DNA from: Anodontia alba
Lineage: Eukaryota > Mollusca > Bivalvia > Lucinida > Lucinidae
Reading direction: 5' to 3'
DNA length: 64,000 bases
NCBI GenBank assembly: GCA_964016985.1
Contig: OZ024833.1
Coordinates: 60,897,463-60,961,462, forward strand
The notes under the pieces are model-generated. The model worked only from the letters and a program-made list of their open reading frames with translations, ran no database searches and was not told the DNA's origin. The translations under genes and the position numbers were made by a program. This document shows, one piece after another, positions 46,899-56,988 of the stretch; the stretch's first letter is position 1; each line of letters begins with the position of its first letter.

Positions 46899-47256
46899 CA
46901 GTCGAACCTCAATGGCTCAAACATCGTTGGGGCCATGGAAATTTTTTGAGACATGGATAGTTCAAGCCACTGAGGGTTAATGAAGGTGCCAGGTCAGGAA
47001 GCATTTTACAGTAATTTAGGGAATTCTTTTCGATCTTCAAAACAATAATGGTACGTTGAGTGTACTCATTAGAATTGCCTCTATGAGGCAATCCTAATGA
47101 GTACACAACATACCATTTCATGATAAAATAAGAAAATTTCCTTAAATATTTGTTTTGTGGAGCCATCGGAAGAATTAAGTAGGGACTCAGAAAAAATAAG
47201 TTTGAATTAGCCACAGTAAACAAATCATCGGTGTTTGAGTTACTGAAATTTTACTG
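46899..47256. mobile_element. MITE F1 (Tigger-like ends, TA flanks)
   Basis: Left end CAGTCGAACCTCAATGGCTC after TA; right end ACTGAAATTTTACTG before TA. The internal hairpin GTGTACTCATTAGAATTGCC / GGCAATCCTAATGAGTACAC resembles the family E core. Confidence 0.78.
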
Positions 47257-47564
47257 TATTTTCGTTGCATATTTAATCTGTATATGGCAGGCTGTTATAA
47301 ATGAAGGCGGTAGAGGGAGTACTTGGAGAGAAGTACTAATGTCTTGGCAAGTAATTGGCACCTTTCTCAAGAATGATCAAGACATTGCCTAGTCAGATTT
47401 TAAGTCATAGCTGTGAGAAACTAGGTTCATACACCAGAGCTTGACCACTACACTCCCAAAGTAATTATTAAAAAGTGTGTCCACAAATTATTAGGGTAAA
47501 ATGACACTTGCACATATAAACTAGCCAAACATTTTATTTTTTCAAGAAATGAAACTTTAATAAA

Positions 47565-47760
47565 AGAAAAAAAATAGAAATCTTTAGATGGATCTCTTGG
47601 GTGGGGTTCCTCTTAAAAGAAAGAATTTGCTCCAAGGAGCAAATTCTTTTCTTTTAGAGAGATCCTTATTTTTAAAAGGATTCAAGTACTAGAGAACAAT
47701 ATTTTTGCCTGCAAAACTTGTCTCCCTTTGGAAATCTTCAGGTGTGTGCTTTCCCCTTTA
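47565..47760. repeat. Dispersed repeat with AAAGAATTTG hairpin
   Basis: AAAGAATTTGCTCCAAGGAG then CAAATTCTTT forms a hairpin. TTCAAGTACTAGAG and TGTCTCCCTTTGGAAA follow. A direct, diverged copy lies at 62430-62630. Confidence 0.55.
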
Positions 47761-47793
47761 AAATTTTTTTTTGGTTATGCAGACATTACATCT

Positions 47794-48005
47794 TAACCCT
47801 GAAAGCGCTATTCACAACTGCAGCAGACAACATTTTTATTCTTGTTATTGTATTTTTGAGAGAAAATAAGACTTGGTATTTCATGTGAATCGTCTGCTGT
47901 GCAGACGATTCACATGAAATATCAAATCTTTTTTCCTCTAACATGATTTTAAAAGATTAGGATGTTGTCTGTTGCAGATCTTTCTTAGTGCTGTAAGGGT
48001 TTTAA
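47794..48005. mobile_element. MITE C2
   Basis: Ends TTAACCCTGAAAGCGC and GTGCTGTAAGGGTTTTAA. The hairpin CATGTGAATCGTCTGCTGTG / CAGACGATTCACATGAAAT is nearly perfect. It lies 60 bp upstream of ACLY exon 5. Confidence 0.82.
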
Positions 48006-48064
48006 TTGCAAGCACTATAGGTCCTTGTTGCTGGATATTTGTTATGAGATGTACTTTCTTACAG

Positions 48065-48156
48065 GCCATAAAATTAGAAGTCGCTGTTGAAGGAACTCTA
48101 GAAGAAAATGATATACAGAACAAACTTTTAGTGAATGTAGCAGAAGAAGCAAAGAA
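48065..48156 (+). CDS. ACLY: ACLY coding exon 5 (residues 146-176)
   Basis: Encodes AIKLEVAVEGTLEENDIQNK and LLVNVAEEAK, then two bases of a split Lys codon. It aligns with the variable '[30 protein letters not shown]' segment of the family. The acceptor is TCTTACAG (48063-48064) and the donor a perfect GTAAGT at 48157. Intron phase 2. A family C MITE (47794-48005) ends about 60 bp upstream. Confidence 0.94.
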
Positions 48157-48174
48157 GTAAGTTACATACAGGAA

Positions 48175-48870
48175 CTTCTTTACAACACTGTTCATTATTG
48201 CAAAGATATAGCATGACACAAATATGGATCCAAAAATGTTGTATCCAAATTATACAGAACCGGCCTCGGTGGCTCAGTTGGATGTGCTGTCCGACTGGAG
48301 ACCAGGAGGTCGCGGGTTCAACCCCTGCTGAGGTCGGCAACATTCTTTCATGGAGATTGATCATGAAATATTTTCTACGGTCATTCTCTCCCTTCCGCTG
48401 ATTCAAGAAGGGCAGTTGTCAGTTTCTGGTGAAAGAATGTGCACAATACTGGTTAACTGCTTAGAGGACTAAGCCTGCCCAGTAAACATGTGGTTAGGTA
48501 AACTGACCGTGCTCAACATGACCCCATTGGGTTGACTGGGCCGTAAAACCTCAACACAAACAAACCAAATTATACAGAAAAATGACCATTTATGGTCATT
48601 TTCTCTCTATAATTTATACATTTTTGTTTGCATAAATCATATAGAAAAAATGGTTTTCTTTATAATTTGAACATTTTTGTTTGCATAAATTATGTTGATA
48701 TTTGCTTGCATACAATAATAATGTATAGATTATATAGAAAAATGACCATTAATGATAATTTTTTTTTTGTATAATTTATACATTTTTGTTGAAATACAAC
48801 ATGATTGCTTGGCTAACACGGTTTTTGCTTTTGATCTCAGCCATTTTGTTATAAAGAGGTGGTTGTTTAT
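48175..48870. mobile_element. MITE G2, split by SINE family 1, expanded centre
   Basis: ACTTCTTTACAACACTGTTC to TTTTGTTATAAAGAGGTGG. The centre GAAAAATGACCATTTATGGT repeats at 48580-48610 and about 48735-48790. Confidence 0.65.
48260..48564 (+). mobile_element. SINE family 1, full copy
   Basis: Complete copy with the 15 bp duplication CCAAATTATACAGAA. It splits a family G MITE. Confidence 0.92.
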
Positions 48871-48889
48871 AAGGACTAATAACTGTGAA

Positions 48890-49099
48890 CCCCTGTAGCA
48901 TAGTGGATAAGAGAGCTGACTTTTAATCCATTAGGTTTCTCACCACTGTGGTTCGAGCCTCGCTGGGTCATATGGGAAAGCCAAGTTCTGCTTACGCATG
49001 GTCAGGTGTTTTTTCCTCGGATTCTCCAGTTTTTGCCCACCTTTGATGAACGATCGGTTTGATATAAGTGAAATATTCTTGAAAAGGCCCTAAAACCCC

Positions 49100-49133
<34 letters not shown>
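48890..49133 (+). mobile_element. tRNA-Lys-like SINE (family 3) copy with long A tail
   Basis: Head CCCCTGTAGCATAGTGGATA, body GAAAGCCAAGTTCTGCTTAC, ending CCCTAAAACCCCAATT and about 30 A. It shows the uninterrupted form of the copy at 14050. Confidence 0.86.
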
Positions 49134-49136
<3 letters not shown>

Positions 49137-49505
49137 AAATTGTTCTTTTTTCCACAGGAGCCCCATAATCTTCCTGTACAAGGACATGCTGTGATGCTTT
49201 TTACAGACAATTTAAAAAATATATTTTGTTTTTCTTATTTCTCCCTGATTTACAGTCATTCCCTGAAAAAATATTCATTGCTTTAGACATCTTGAAATGT
49301 ACAGTTAATCATGCCTAATCTAATTTGTGAGATCACACTAGACTTACACATTCTTATCTGCTCAAATGAGAAGATCAGCCACTTTGCATACCGTATTCGT
49401 CCCATTTAGCGCCCCTGCTCCTAATAAGCACCCCTCACTGTTTTCCAAGAACAAAAGAATAAGCGCCCCTTCTGCTGTCGGAGGAAAAAAAATATTTTCA
49501 CTTAC

Positions 49506-49847
49506 CTAAAGTGAAGATTTCAGCCTTTCAATCATCGCCGGATCTGCCGTAAATCGTATTGTGCAAGGTATTTCTAAACCCCCTGCTATCAAAGAGTGTC
49601 TGTATTGACCACTTGTTATTTTACTTGTTACGATTCCACCATGTTTCATAAAAAAAGCGACGGTTTTACTGATTTCCCGAGGTACATGTCCAACGGTAAT
49701 TTGTTCCTTTTTTACAGCCACTGCATATTTATCATACGGGTTATTACGTTCCCTGGAAGTGTCAAGAATTTCTCCTTCTACCGGGGTCCATACATCTTTA
49801 AAAATATGAAATCCACGAATTGAATATTCCTTCTCGTAAAATGCCAT
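49506..49847 (-). CDS. HIRAN-domain-like protein carried by the pogo element, 113 aa
   Basis: This ORF lies inside the transposon, divergent from the transposase; its stop is about 115 bp from the left terminus. Residues 24-70 read GEILDTSRERNNPYDKYAVA then VKKEQITVGHVPREISKTVA. The pattern G-x-L-x(2)-x-R-E-x-N-x-Y-D-x-x-A-V-x-V...VG-x-V-P-R is that of HIRAN domains. In HLTF/Rad5 helicases this domain binds single-stranded 3'-OH DNA ends; here it stands alone and fills nearly the whole ORF. A separate short frame (49856-50050, with CKNGNVC..NWDADC) lies just upstream on the same strand and could be a spliced first exon, which I cannot prove. The function in transposition is unknown. Domain call is by pattern recognition. 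Confidence 0.7.
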   Translation of the reverse strand: MAFYEKEYSIRGFHIFKDVWTPVEGEILDTSRERNNPYDKYAVAVKKEQITVGHVPREISKTVAFFMKHGGIVTSKITSGQYRHSLIAGGLEIPCTIRFTADPAMIERLKSSL

Positions 49848-50441
49848 GTCACAATTTATGTGTAATCAAAACTCGCAGTTAAACAATCAGCGTCCCAATT
49901 GCGGAAGCAGACATTCCCATTTTTACACCAGGGTGATAGGGTTTTGTTATTAATCAGAATGCCGAAAGGTATCACACTGACAACGAATGCTTCAGCAAAG
50001 CTCAAAATTATAACTACTAGCTCGTCTTGAAACCATTTTACTTCGCACATGCCAATTCCTTACTCTAGCATCATTATGTCCTGAAAGATACAAACCCTGT
50101 CTTCCCTGCCGAATTTTGTATTAGTCCAAAACTGACTGTCTTACACAAGTGGGGCAATAAAATATATAGGATGAAAAAAAGTCCCTTACGTCAGTTGCAA
50201 ACAACGACTGCAGTCCTGATTAGCCTATAAACTCTTACAGTCTGGTCAGGACTGTTGCAAGCTGTTTACACCCATAAGTAACATGCCATTAATAATGGGA
50301 CAGAGAGTTCGGCTGGAACGCTCGCATGCACTAGTTTACGTAATGCCTAATAGACACGTTTTATTTTGACACACATGTCAATCAATTAGCATTCTTGTCT
50401 GATGCTGATCCCATTCTGTTAGAAACACGTGTTGTGGAAAA
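49848..50441. promoter_or_regulatory. Divergent intergenic region of the pogo element
   Basis: About 0.6 kb between the HIRAN-like ORF (-) and the transposase (+). By position it should hold both promoters. No clear TATA box pair or other motif could be assigned by eye. A 64-codon - strand frame at 49856-50050 overlaps it. Confidence 0.35.
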
Positions 50442-51842
50442 ATGGAAGACCAAAGTACATCTCACAAAGGACAGCGACTACATTCTTATGACTTTAATTT
50501 CAAGCTTAAAGTTATAAATTATGCGAAAGAACACGGGAATCACAAGGCAGCGAAGGTGTATGCTGTGGACAGAAAGCGGGTTCGCGAATGGAGAAAAATT
50601 GAAGAAAGTTTAAAAGAAATGGCAAGCAAAATGTCTGTGACAAGGAAAAGGCGATCATGTGCAGGGAGAAAAATTAACTTTCCACATATTGAACAAGAAC
50701 TCATTCAGTGGTTAAAGGCACGACGTGAAAGTGGTGTACGGGTGACAGGAAAATCCTTGAAACAAGAAGCCATTCGTCAGCACAGGCTTCAAGGAAACCA
50801 GAGCTTCAAAGCCAGCTGCTCGTGGCTGCGAAAATTTATGAAACGACATCAAATTTCGTTCAGACGAGCAACACATGTTGCACAAAAGACAGAAACAGAA
50901 CTGGATGATAAAATGCAGGGGTTTCTACATTATGTAATTAATATGCGCAAACGCAAAGGTTATGAATTGGGCAACATTGGGAACATGGACGAGACACCTG
51001 TATGGATTGATATGCCTGGTGATTATACGATAGACATGAAAGGATCTAAAACAGTTATCATGGGTAGTACGGGTCACGAAAAAACGAGACTAACTGTTTG
51101 TTTGGCGGCGATGGCAGACGGGACCAAACTCCTGCCACTTGTCCTTCTAAAGGGCGTCCGACCACCAAAAGATATCCCTACAGGCATCGTGGTAAAAATG
51201 ACACCCAAGGCATGGTCAGACGAAGAGGCAATGATCTTTTGGCTCAGGAATGTATGGCGCGAAAGTTCTACACGAAGACTGCTAATCTGGGATTCTTTTT
51301 CTGGACACAAGATGAAAACTGTGAAACAGCTTTTAACGGCAAAATATAACACGGACATGGCAATTATTCCCGGAGGCTGTACGTCAAAGCTACAGCCATG
51401 TGACGTCAGTTGGAACAATCCATTTAAGGACAATTACAGAGAACTCTATGATGAATGGCTATTCAATGGTCCAGTTTCGACAACAAAGGCTGGAAATCGC
51501 CGACCTCCAGAGAAAACATTGGTTCTCCGGTGGATTAAAGAAGCCTGGGGGAAAGTCACACCAGAGATAATCCGGAAGTCTTTCCTCAAAACTGGAATAG
51601 CCAACAGCTTAGATGGCACCCAGGACGATTTGCTGTTTGCAGCCTCGGATGACAGTGATGACGAGGATCCATTTGTAGGGTTCGACGCTCCAACTGTAGG
51701 GGAGCAGGATCGAAATCAGCAACTGACAGAAGCTGTGCAGATGGAATTAGATGCCTTGAATGAATGGAGCGAGCCAGAATCTCAGCCTGACGATGAACCT
51801 ATTGAGAGTGACTATTCTGACCCTGGTTCTCCAGGAAATTAA
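50442..51842 (+). CDS. Pogo/Tigger-type DDD transposase, 466 aa, intact
   Basis: Cut-and-paste transposase expected to act in the nucleus on the flanking 25 bp termini. Residues about 13-55 form an N-terminal DNA-binding helix-turn-helix (SYDFNFKLKVINYAKEHGNH, then DRKRVREWRK). Residues about 78-142 resemble the CENP-B/Tc5 second DNA-binding domain. Residues about 175-390 are the DDE_1 catalytic core: D183 in NMDETPVW, D284 in LIWDSFSGHK and D321 in KLQPCDVSWNNPFK, with 36 residues between the last two. The C-terminal 70 residues are acidic (SDDSDDEDP). No stops or frameshifts were seen, and length is normal for the family. It is element-encoded, not a host gene, since it lies between intact termini. 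Confidence 0.94.
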   Translation: MEDQSTSHKGQRLHSYDFNFKLKVINYAKEHGNHKAAKVYAVDRKRVREWRKIEESLKEMASKMSVTRKRRSCAGRKINFPHIEQELIQWLKARRESGVRVTGKSLKQEAIRQHRLQGNQSFKASCSWLRKFMKRHQISFRRATHVAQKTETELDDKMQGFLHYVINMRKRKGYELGNIGNMDETPVWIDMPGDYTIDMKGSKTVIMGSTGHEKTRLTVCLAAMADGTKLLPLVLLKGVRPPKDIPTGIVVKMTPKAWSDEEAMIFWLRNVWRESSTRRLLIWDSFSGHKMKTVKQLLTAKYNTDMAIIPGGCTSKLQPCDVSWNNPFKDNYRELYDEWLFNGPVSTTKAGNRRPPEKTLVLRWIKEAWGKVTPEIIRKSFLKTGIANSLDGTQDDLLFAASDDSDDEDPFVGFDAPTVGEQDRNQQLTEAVQMELDALNEWSEPESQPDDEPIESDYSDPGSPGN

Positions 51843-52391
51843 AAATGGATTACCCTATAGTGAAATTGTCAGACAGCAAGCATACTGTGTTTACCCACCA
51901 GGCACATGACGTTTATGCAGCGTCGCATCAACGCCAAGATGTTGCAATGACGTTGATACAAAGTTGCCTACGCGTTGTTTGCCTGCTGGTTAGTATCTGA
52001 ATAGCAGGATTCGTTGTCATGCGTATGCGTTTAGATTTACATTCAAAAGTGGAACAGAATACATGTGCATATGATCTGAAACTTGTAAATAACCAAGCTT
52101 TTTATTTTTCTTGTCATAGTGAAATTGAAATTTCAGTGGAAGAAAAAAAATATGACGACATCTTTGGTCATTGAAATACAGTCCACTTTTATAAATGACG
52201 GTCACCACTTGACGTGTGCTCATTAACAGTAAGACTCTTCATATTTTTCACTTTTTATTGTTACTGAGTACGAGTAAGTAAAGATCGACAATTGTAATAA
52301 TGGCCGCGTGTTTAATCTAGTCCCGACAATTTTTTTTACAATATGCATCAGCGAAACCTATCTATAAATAGCTAATACAGGTAGAGTGTTT

Positions 52392-52579
52392 TTAACGCTT
52401 AGCACTCTGGGTAAAATTTTTAGCAGACGACATTCTGAAATATAATTTTGTTCTTACTTTCCCCAGAAACATTTCTACGGAGACAATTTGCATGCAATGT
52501 CAGATCCTGTTTTCAGGGAAAAATAAGAAAAATATCAATTTTTCGTCTGCTAAAAATACCCAGAAAGTGGTAAAGGTAA
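52392..52579. mobile_element. MITE D4, inserted in the pogo element
   Basis: TTAACGCTTAGCACTCTGGG to CCCAGAAAGTGGTAAAGG. It lies between the transposase stop and the right pogo terminus and is therefore younger than that insertion or was carried with it. Confidence 0.82.
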
Positions 52580-52749
52580 TACACATTATCTGTACACATA
52601 TTCTAACGGAAAACTACCGTGTGTACACGGATCTTAAACTCACCGTTCTGGTAAGATTTTTATCCCTAATAAGCGCCACCTCTTTTTCCAATTTTGTAAG
52701 CGCCTGGGGCGCTAAATGGGACGAATACGGTAAGCTGTAATGAGCCATT

Positions 52750-53250
52750 TATGGTAAAATACTTTCTTATCAACTGCATTGAATTCTCTCATGTGGGGCA
52801 TCAATTTTTTCAAGCTAATGACTTGAAATATTTATTTCAAGATGTTACCAGTTGATAACATGCTAATGCTTTTAAAACAGACTAATCTTTTTAACAAAAC
52901 ATAACTTCTTTTAATTTTTAAATTTGTTCTAGTTGTTATATTTTCATGCATATATGACTTGTCATTATAGCTGTTTGATACCAAACCAAATTAATACATC
53001 ATTTAAATCAGGGTTCATACACGTCAGGGAAATGTCAGGGAAATTTATTTTTTTTTCAAGGTCAGGGAACAAGGTTGGGCGGTCAAAACCAGGGGCGGTT
53101 TTAACCGGCAGTTTTAACCGGTTAAAACCGCCCCGGTCAATACTCCCATAGTGGTCAATACTGGTCAATTGAAATATTGAGTGGTATGTATGAACCAAAT
53201 GACCCTCATGGGTTGATGCGTAGTTAAAAGCTAAACTCATCATGGTCTAA
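52750..53250 (+). mobile_element. SINE-like element (family 5), second copy, interrupted
   Basis: Shares CAACTGCATTGAATTCTCTC and the GGGTTGATGCGTAGTTAAA tail with 16861. It is interrupted by a TIR element (53012-53196). It begins about 20 bp past the pogo element end. Confidence 0.75.
53012..53196. mobile_element. Short TIR element inside family 5 copy
   Basis: Ends GGTTCATACAC and GTATGTATGAACC are inverted. The middle holds the near-perfect palindrome around GGCGGTTTTAACCGG / CCGGTTAAAACCGCC. Repeats of GTCAGGGAA lie near the left end. Confidence 0.65.
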
Positions 53251-53427
53251 TGTGTACTGTAAGTTGTTGAGCAAATGCGAATTTAGGAATAATGACATTG
53301 CAGCATATTGCAGTCAGGCCCATTCTGTCACTACTTAAGCTTTGTAAATTGACTAAGATCAGTTTTCAATGGCAATGGCAATGGCAGCGGGTGTCTGGCA
53401 AGATAGTTGCTTTGAAAAGTACCATAA

Positions 53428-53636
53428 AAACTCTGAAGTATTGGGACAGATGGACCTGAGCAAACAGTGTAGACCCAGATCAGATGCCGCAGAATGCGGC
53501 ATCTGATCAGGGTCTACTCTGTTTGCCGCTTGTCCAGCTATATTTTAAACACATCAGCAGGTAGTGGAACAGACTTTTACAAGTTATATGACAAGTATGG
53601 TGTGGAGTTAAGGTGTCCTAATATTTAGAGTAAATG
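53428..53636. mobile_element. MITE H6
   Basis: TCTGAAGTATTGGGACAGAT to TCCTAATATTTAGAGTAAAT. Palindrome GTAGACCCAGATCAGATGCC / GGCATCTGATCAGGGTCTAC with GCAGAATGC at the tip. Confidence 0.75.
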
Positions 53637-53879
53637 TGGTATACACATTTTAAATAGGAAATAATTTCTTGACATTTGAGGCTTAAAAAGCAGGTGCTTG
53701 GAATACACAAGTGATCACTGGTATAAAAACATTTATTTGGACACTGCTGTTACTGAGAGCTAAGACATGCACTTTTTTTTTTTCAATTAAAGCAGGTTTT
53801 GATATATGTAGATGCGTTCCTGCGGGCATATTAAAATTTTAATTTGACCTTTGTCAGGGCCAAGGATTTGGAGTTGTCA

Positions 53880-54130
53880 TTTAGCATATTAAGTTGAACA
53901 GAATGTTGAGTAAAACATATGGGTTGTGCCATATGAATATGTATCTTCAAGCGTATGCTGACAGCAAAGGCCCAGATCAGCCTGCGCATCCCCGTAGTCT
54001 GATCAGTGCCGTCGCTGTCTGCTAAAAGAATCATTTGACACTATAGAATATATCTGTGGAAAGTAAATGTCCGGATGAGACTTTGCGCATGGGCGGGATG
54101 AATCGGAATATGTGCATTTTGCCCATGCTC
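53880..54130. repeat. Dispersed repeat, inverse copy
   Basis: AAGCGTATGCTGACAGCAAA, GATGAGACTTTGCGCATGGG and GTGCATTTTGCCCATGC are the inverse of elements seen at 1-230. Confidence 0.55.
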
Positions 54131-54187
54131 GAAGTAATATTTTCACTTGGCGTAGCCCATATTATCACCTGTCAACAGACTTCACCA

Positions 54188-54446
54188 GTGCTGCAGCATA
54201 TACATATGATGCATAATGCACGAAAAGGGCCCTCATACTGAAAGGGGGTAATGCAGGTCCTGATCAGCGTTCACATCTGTGCAGTTTAATCTGCACATTT
54301 CCTGTTTGTCCACATATACTACTGTATCCACTGATTCTGTAAGCAGAAAACAAAGGCCCAGATCAGCCTGTGCTTATGTCCAGGCTAATCGGGGCCTGCG
54401 TTGTCAGCAAATTACATAAGGGCCCTTTTCGTGCATTGCGTATCAT
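54188..54446. mobile_element. MITE J with GCACGAAAAGGGCCCT ends
   Basis: ATGCACGAAAAGGGCCCTCA (about 54216) and AGGGCCCTTTTCGTGCATTG (about 54419) are inverted. GATCAGCCTGTGC-type sequence lies inside, as in the repeat at 1-230. Confidence 0.7.
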
Positions 54447-54569
54447 ATCCTATTTGCCCTGAATATTTGAATAGACCGGTACGAGGAAGCCAATGTAGAC
54501 TCAGATCAAATATGGTCCTGTTGAGCTTGCACTGTTTGCTATTACACCAGCACATTTTAGACACATCAC

Positions 54570-54800
54570 CAGGATCCAGTTGTTCAAAACTAATGATGTC
54601 ATTAGTTAAGGTATTGTTAAAACTTTGATCATTAAATATGCCAATATGCTAATATTTTTGCTGAAAAAATTCGCAAAAGCTACTCACATTTTTTTTCAGC
54701 AAAATACCTGTGAATTAGATATTGTACTTACTAGAACAGTTAACATTTTGACCACTAACGAGCTTGTTAAGCTAATGATGCTTTGAACAACTGGGCCCTG
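54570..54800. mobile_element. MITE I1 (CCAGTTGTTCAAA ends)
   Basis: GGATCCAGTTGTTCAAAAC to TTTGAACAACTGGGCCCTGG. Contains AAAAGCTACTCACATTTTTT. Confidence 0.75.
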
Positions 54801-54834
54801 GTTGATAAATACCTTCAGATGGGGTGGTTTTTTT

Positions 54835-54985
54835 CAACCAACGAAAATATTGATATTTTTCTTACGTCTCTGTGAAGGCATACATTGTGGGTACTCATTA
54901 GCAGTACTTTGCCATGGTGCTTCTTATGAGAACCCACAACATACTTTTTATAGAGAAATGAAAAAAAAAAAAAAAAATACTTAGC
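54835..54985. mobile_element. MITE E copy, diverged
   Basis: CATTGTGGGTACTCATTAGC / GAGAACCCACAACATAC; an A run replaces the right edge. Confidence 0.62.
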
Positions 54986-54991
54986 TATGTA

Positions 54992-55355
54992 CAGTTGAAC
55001 CTCAACAGCTTGAACACCAACGGCTTGTTTACCGTGGCTGATTCAAACTTGTTTTTGAGTCTCTATGAAATTCTTTGGATAGCACAAGAAAACAAATATT
55101 TCGGAAATTTTGTGACCTTTTCTTATTTTATCATGAAATTGTATATTGTGTATACTCATTAGAATTGCCTCATTGAGGCAATTCTAATGAGTACACACAT
55201 ACCATTTTTGTATAGAAGCTCAAAATTACTTCCCTAAATTATCCCCATTTGCTTCCTGACTTGGTGCTAAGATCAACCCTCAAAGGCTCGAATTACCCGT
55301 GTCTCGAACAAATTTCTGTGGTCCCAAAGATGTTTGAGCCATTGAAGATCGGCTG
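54992..55355. mobile_element. MITE F2, diverged
   Basis: CAGTTGAACCTCAACAGCTT to GAGCCATTGAAGATCGGCTG with TA on both sides. Same hairpin core. Confidence 0.78.
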
Positions 55356-55424
55356 TAGTTAAATTATTGTAGAAGTACGGTAAATGTCATAAAATTTCAT
55401 ACACCAAAGTTACTGATAAAATTG

Positions 55425-55621
55425 CATATGTAAACAGTGCAGACCCTGAAGGAGCAGTCAGATCAGGATCTACACTGTTTGCCATTACACTAAGTATTTT
55501 AAGAAAAACTACATAAAAAGCAATATTTAGTCTAAAAAAAAAATTGGAATAAAGTGTTCGATATTTTAGGACATTTACAGTATGGTAAGGAGTTACAGTG
55601 TCTAAATATTTAAGGTAAATA
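55425..55621. mobile_element. MITE H7, partly deleted
   Basis: AACAGTGCAGACCCTGAAGG / GATCAGGATCTACACTGTTT, then the H right end GTGTCTAAATATTTAAGG. Confidence 0.6.
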
Positions 55622-55623
55622 CA

Positions 55624-55873
55624 GGCCTGGAGATTATAAAACTTTTTTCATGCTCAACTCAGCTGGGTATGAAATTTTTCCTGCTAATAAATCTCAGATT
55701 ACTAACAGTTGTAAATTCTTTCTTGCTAAATAAACATAGGTGAGCATGAAATTTTCTCTGCTTATGAATATGAAAATGCCAACTATTGTTGGCATTTTCA
55801 TATTTATAAACAGAGAAAATTTCATGCTCAGCTGAGTTGAGCATGAAATAAGTTTTATAACCTCAGGGCCAGG
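55624..55873. mobile_element. Singleton TIR element 38 bp upstream of ACLY exon 6
   Basis: GGCCTGGAGATTATAAAACT and AAGTTTTATAACCTCAGGGC are inverted. Inside are inverted TCATGCTCAACTCAGCTG and a hairpin ATGCCAACTATTGTTGGCAT. Confidence 0.7.
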
Positions 55874-55911
55874 AATAAATAATTACACCTTCATTTATTT
55901 TCTTTTTTCAG

Positions 55912-55991
55912 GACTCTGACTCCATTTATATCATCACTTTATAATGTCTACAGAGATCTTTACTTTACGTACCTAGAAATCAACCCGTTAG
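55912..55991 (+). CDS. ACLY: ACLY coding exon 6 (residues 176-203)
   Basis: Completes the split Lys codon, then TLTPFISSLYNVYRDLYFTY and LEINPL. 'YFTYLEINPL' is nearly invariant in ACLY and carries the E-x-N-P metal-binding motif shared with succinyl-CoA synthetase beta. The acceptor is TCTTTTTTCAG (55910-55911) and the donor GTAAGT at 55992. Phases 2 in and 1 out. A terminal-inverted-repeat element ends only about 38 bp upstream of the exon. Confidence 0.96.
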
Positions 55992-56028
55992 GTAAGTTGG
56001 GCTGCTTAAAACGAAACTGTGTTTACGA

Positions 56029-56260
56029 GCATGCACAGCTTGCACAAAACTCATCCCATGCATGTGCAGAGTCTTAAACAGGCATTTGCTCTCCATTCAT
56101 ACATTCTGTAGTGTCCAGTGAGTCTGCTATTAGACAGTGAATGCTCTGATCAGACTGCACAGATGTGCTGGCTGATCAAAATCTTCACTGTCCATATATG
56201 CCTGAAGACACGTTTTCACATGGCGCGGCCCGTTAGTTTCAGAATCATAACGCTACTTTT
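56029..56260. repeat. Dispersed repeat, second copy
   Basis: Follows ACLY exon 6 by about 40 bp. CTCCATTCATACATTCTGTA and CTGATCAGACTGCACAGATG match the copy at 1-230. Confidence 0.6.
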
Positions 56261-56411
56261 GTTGGGTCTGCCCAATACATATTCCAGCTGCCCAGCTAAC
56301 CTGGACAAGTTAAAGTTTTTGCTGGGCAAGTGAAATACTTCCTAGCTTGCCCGAACATGTATATTGTATTCAACTTAATTACTGCACTGTGCTTAGGTTT
56401 TCCAAAATTAC

Positions 56412-56697
56412 TTGAGTGGTAGGGTGTTGCGAAGGTGTCGGGTAATTTATGTCACTGTGGCGTCCAACTGGTATTGGCTTCTAGTTGGGCAAGGCCTGCT
56501 ATCCTTGTAGTAGGTAAGGGAAGAGGGAGAATGATTTTATTTCTTCTGTTTCTTCACTTTCATTCCTGTTCCTCTTTCTTACTTGTTCCTCTCTTTCATC
56601 TCCTCTGCTATCTATTTTCTCCCTTTCTCTGGGACCCACAAGGGTCAAAATGACCCACAAGAGTTGACATGTCGTTAAACCCCAATACAATCAATCA
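56412..56697 (+). mobile_element. SINE family 2 copy
   Basis: Full-length copy flanked by CAAAATTACT-containing duplications (TTTTCCAAAATTACT and TTTTCAAAATTACT). The pyrimidine tract is slightly shortened. Confidence 0.82.
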
Positions 56698-56988
56698 ATT
56701 TTCAAAATTACTGGAAAAACTTGCAGTAAAATATCCACTTAATAAGGGCACACTTTAAAGAAAGATCAGCAGAGGACTTCATGAGCAGCGTATTAAATAC
56801 TGCTGATGCCATATTGTTTTCTGATTTTCTTTTATAAAAGCATATGTTGTGGGTACTCGTCAATTTTTGACGGAGTTATCTGCCTGCAACATGATAATGG
56901 CGGGGTATCATTGTTTCATGTTTTATGTATGTTTCACAGTTGTAAGCAAACAAGATTTTTGTTTTGAATCTCGGCAATAGTGTTATAT

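Larger units (their letters stand above)
49391..52730 (+). mobile_element. Complete pogo-superfamily (Tc1/mariner-like) transposon with two divergent genes
   Basis: The 3,340 bp element is bounded by 25 bp perfect inverted termini (left starts CCGTATTCGTCCCATTTAGC, then GCCCC) and flanked by TA at 49389-49390 and 52731-52732, the pogo/Tc1 target duplication. Subterminal copies of TAATAAGCGCC/TAAGCGCC lie in inverted orientation inside both ends and are candidate transposase-binding repeats. It holds a + strand transposase and a - strand HIRAN-like ORF separated by about 0.6 kb. A family D MITE has inserted near the right end (52392-52579). Perfect termini and an intact transposase suggest recent arrival. 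It sits in the ACLY intron between coding exons 5 and 6. Confidence 0.93.

Noticed and set aside
51074..51433. 119-codon - strand ORF inside the transposase
   Set aside because: Antisense shadow of a conserved coding region; no recognisable domain.
50442..51842. Domesticated host gene (CENP-B/POGK-like)
   Set aside because: The ORF lies between perfect transposon termini with a TA duplication, so an active or recently active transposase is the simpler reading.
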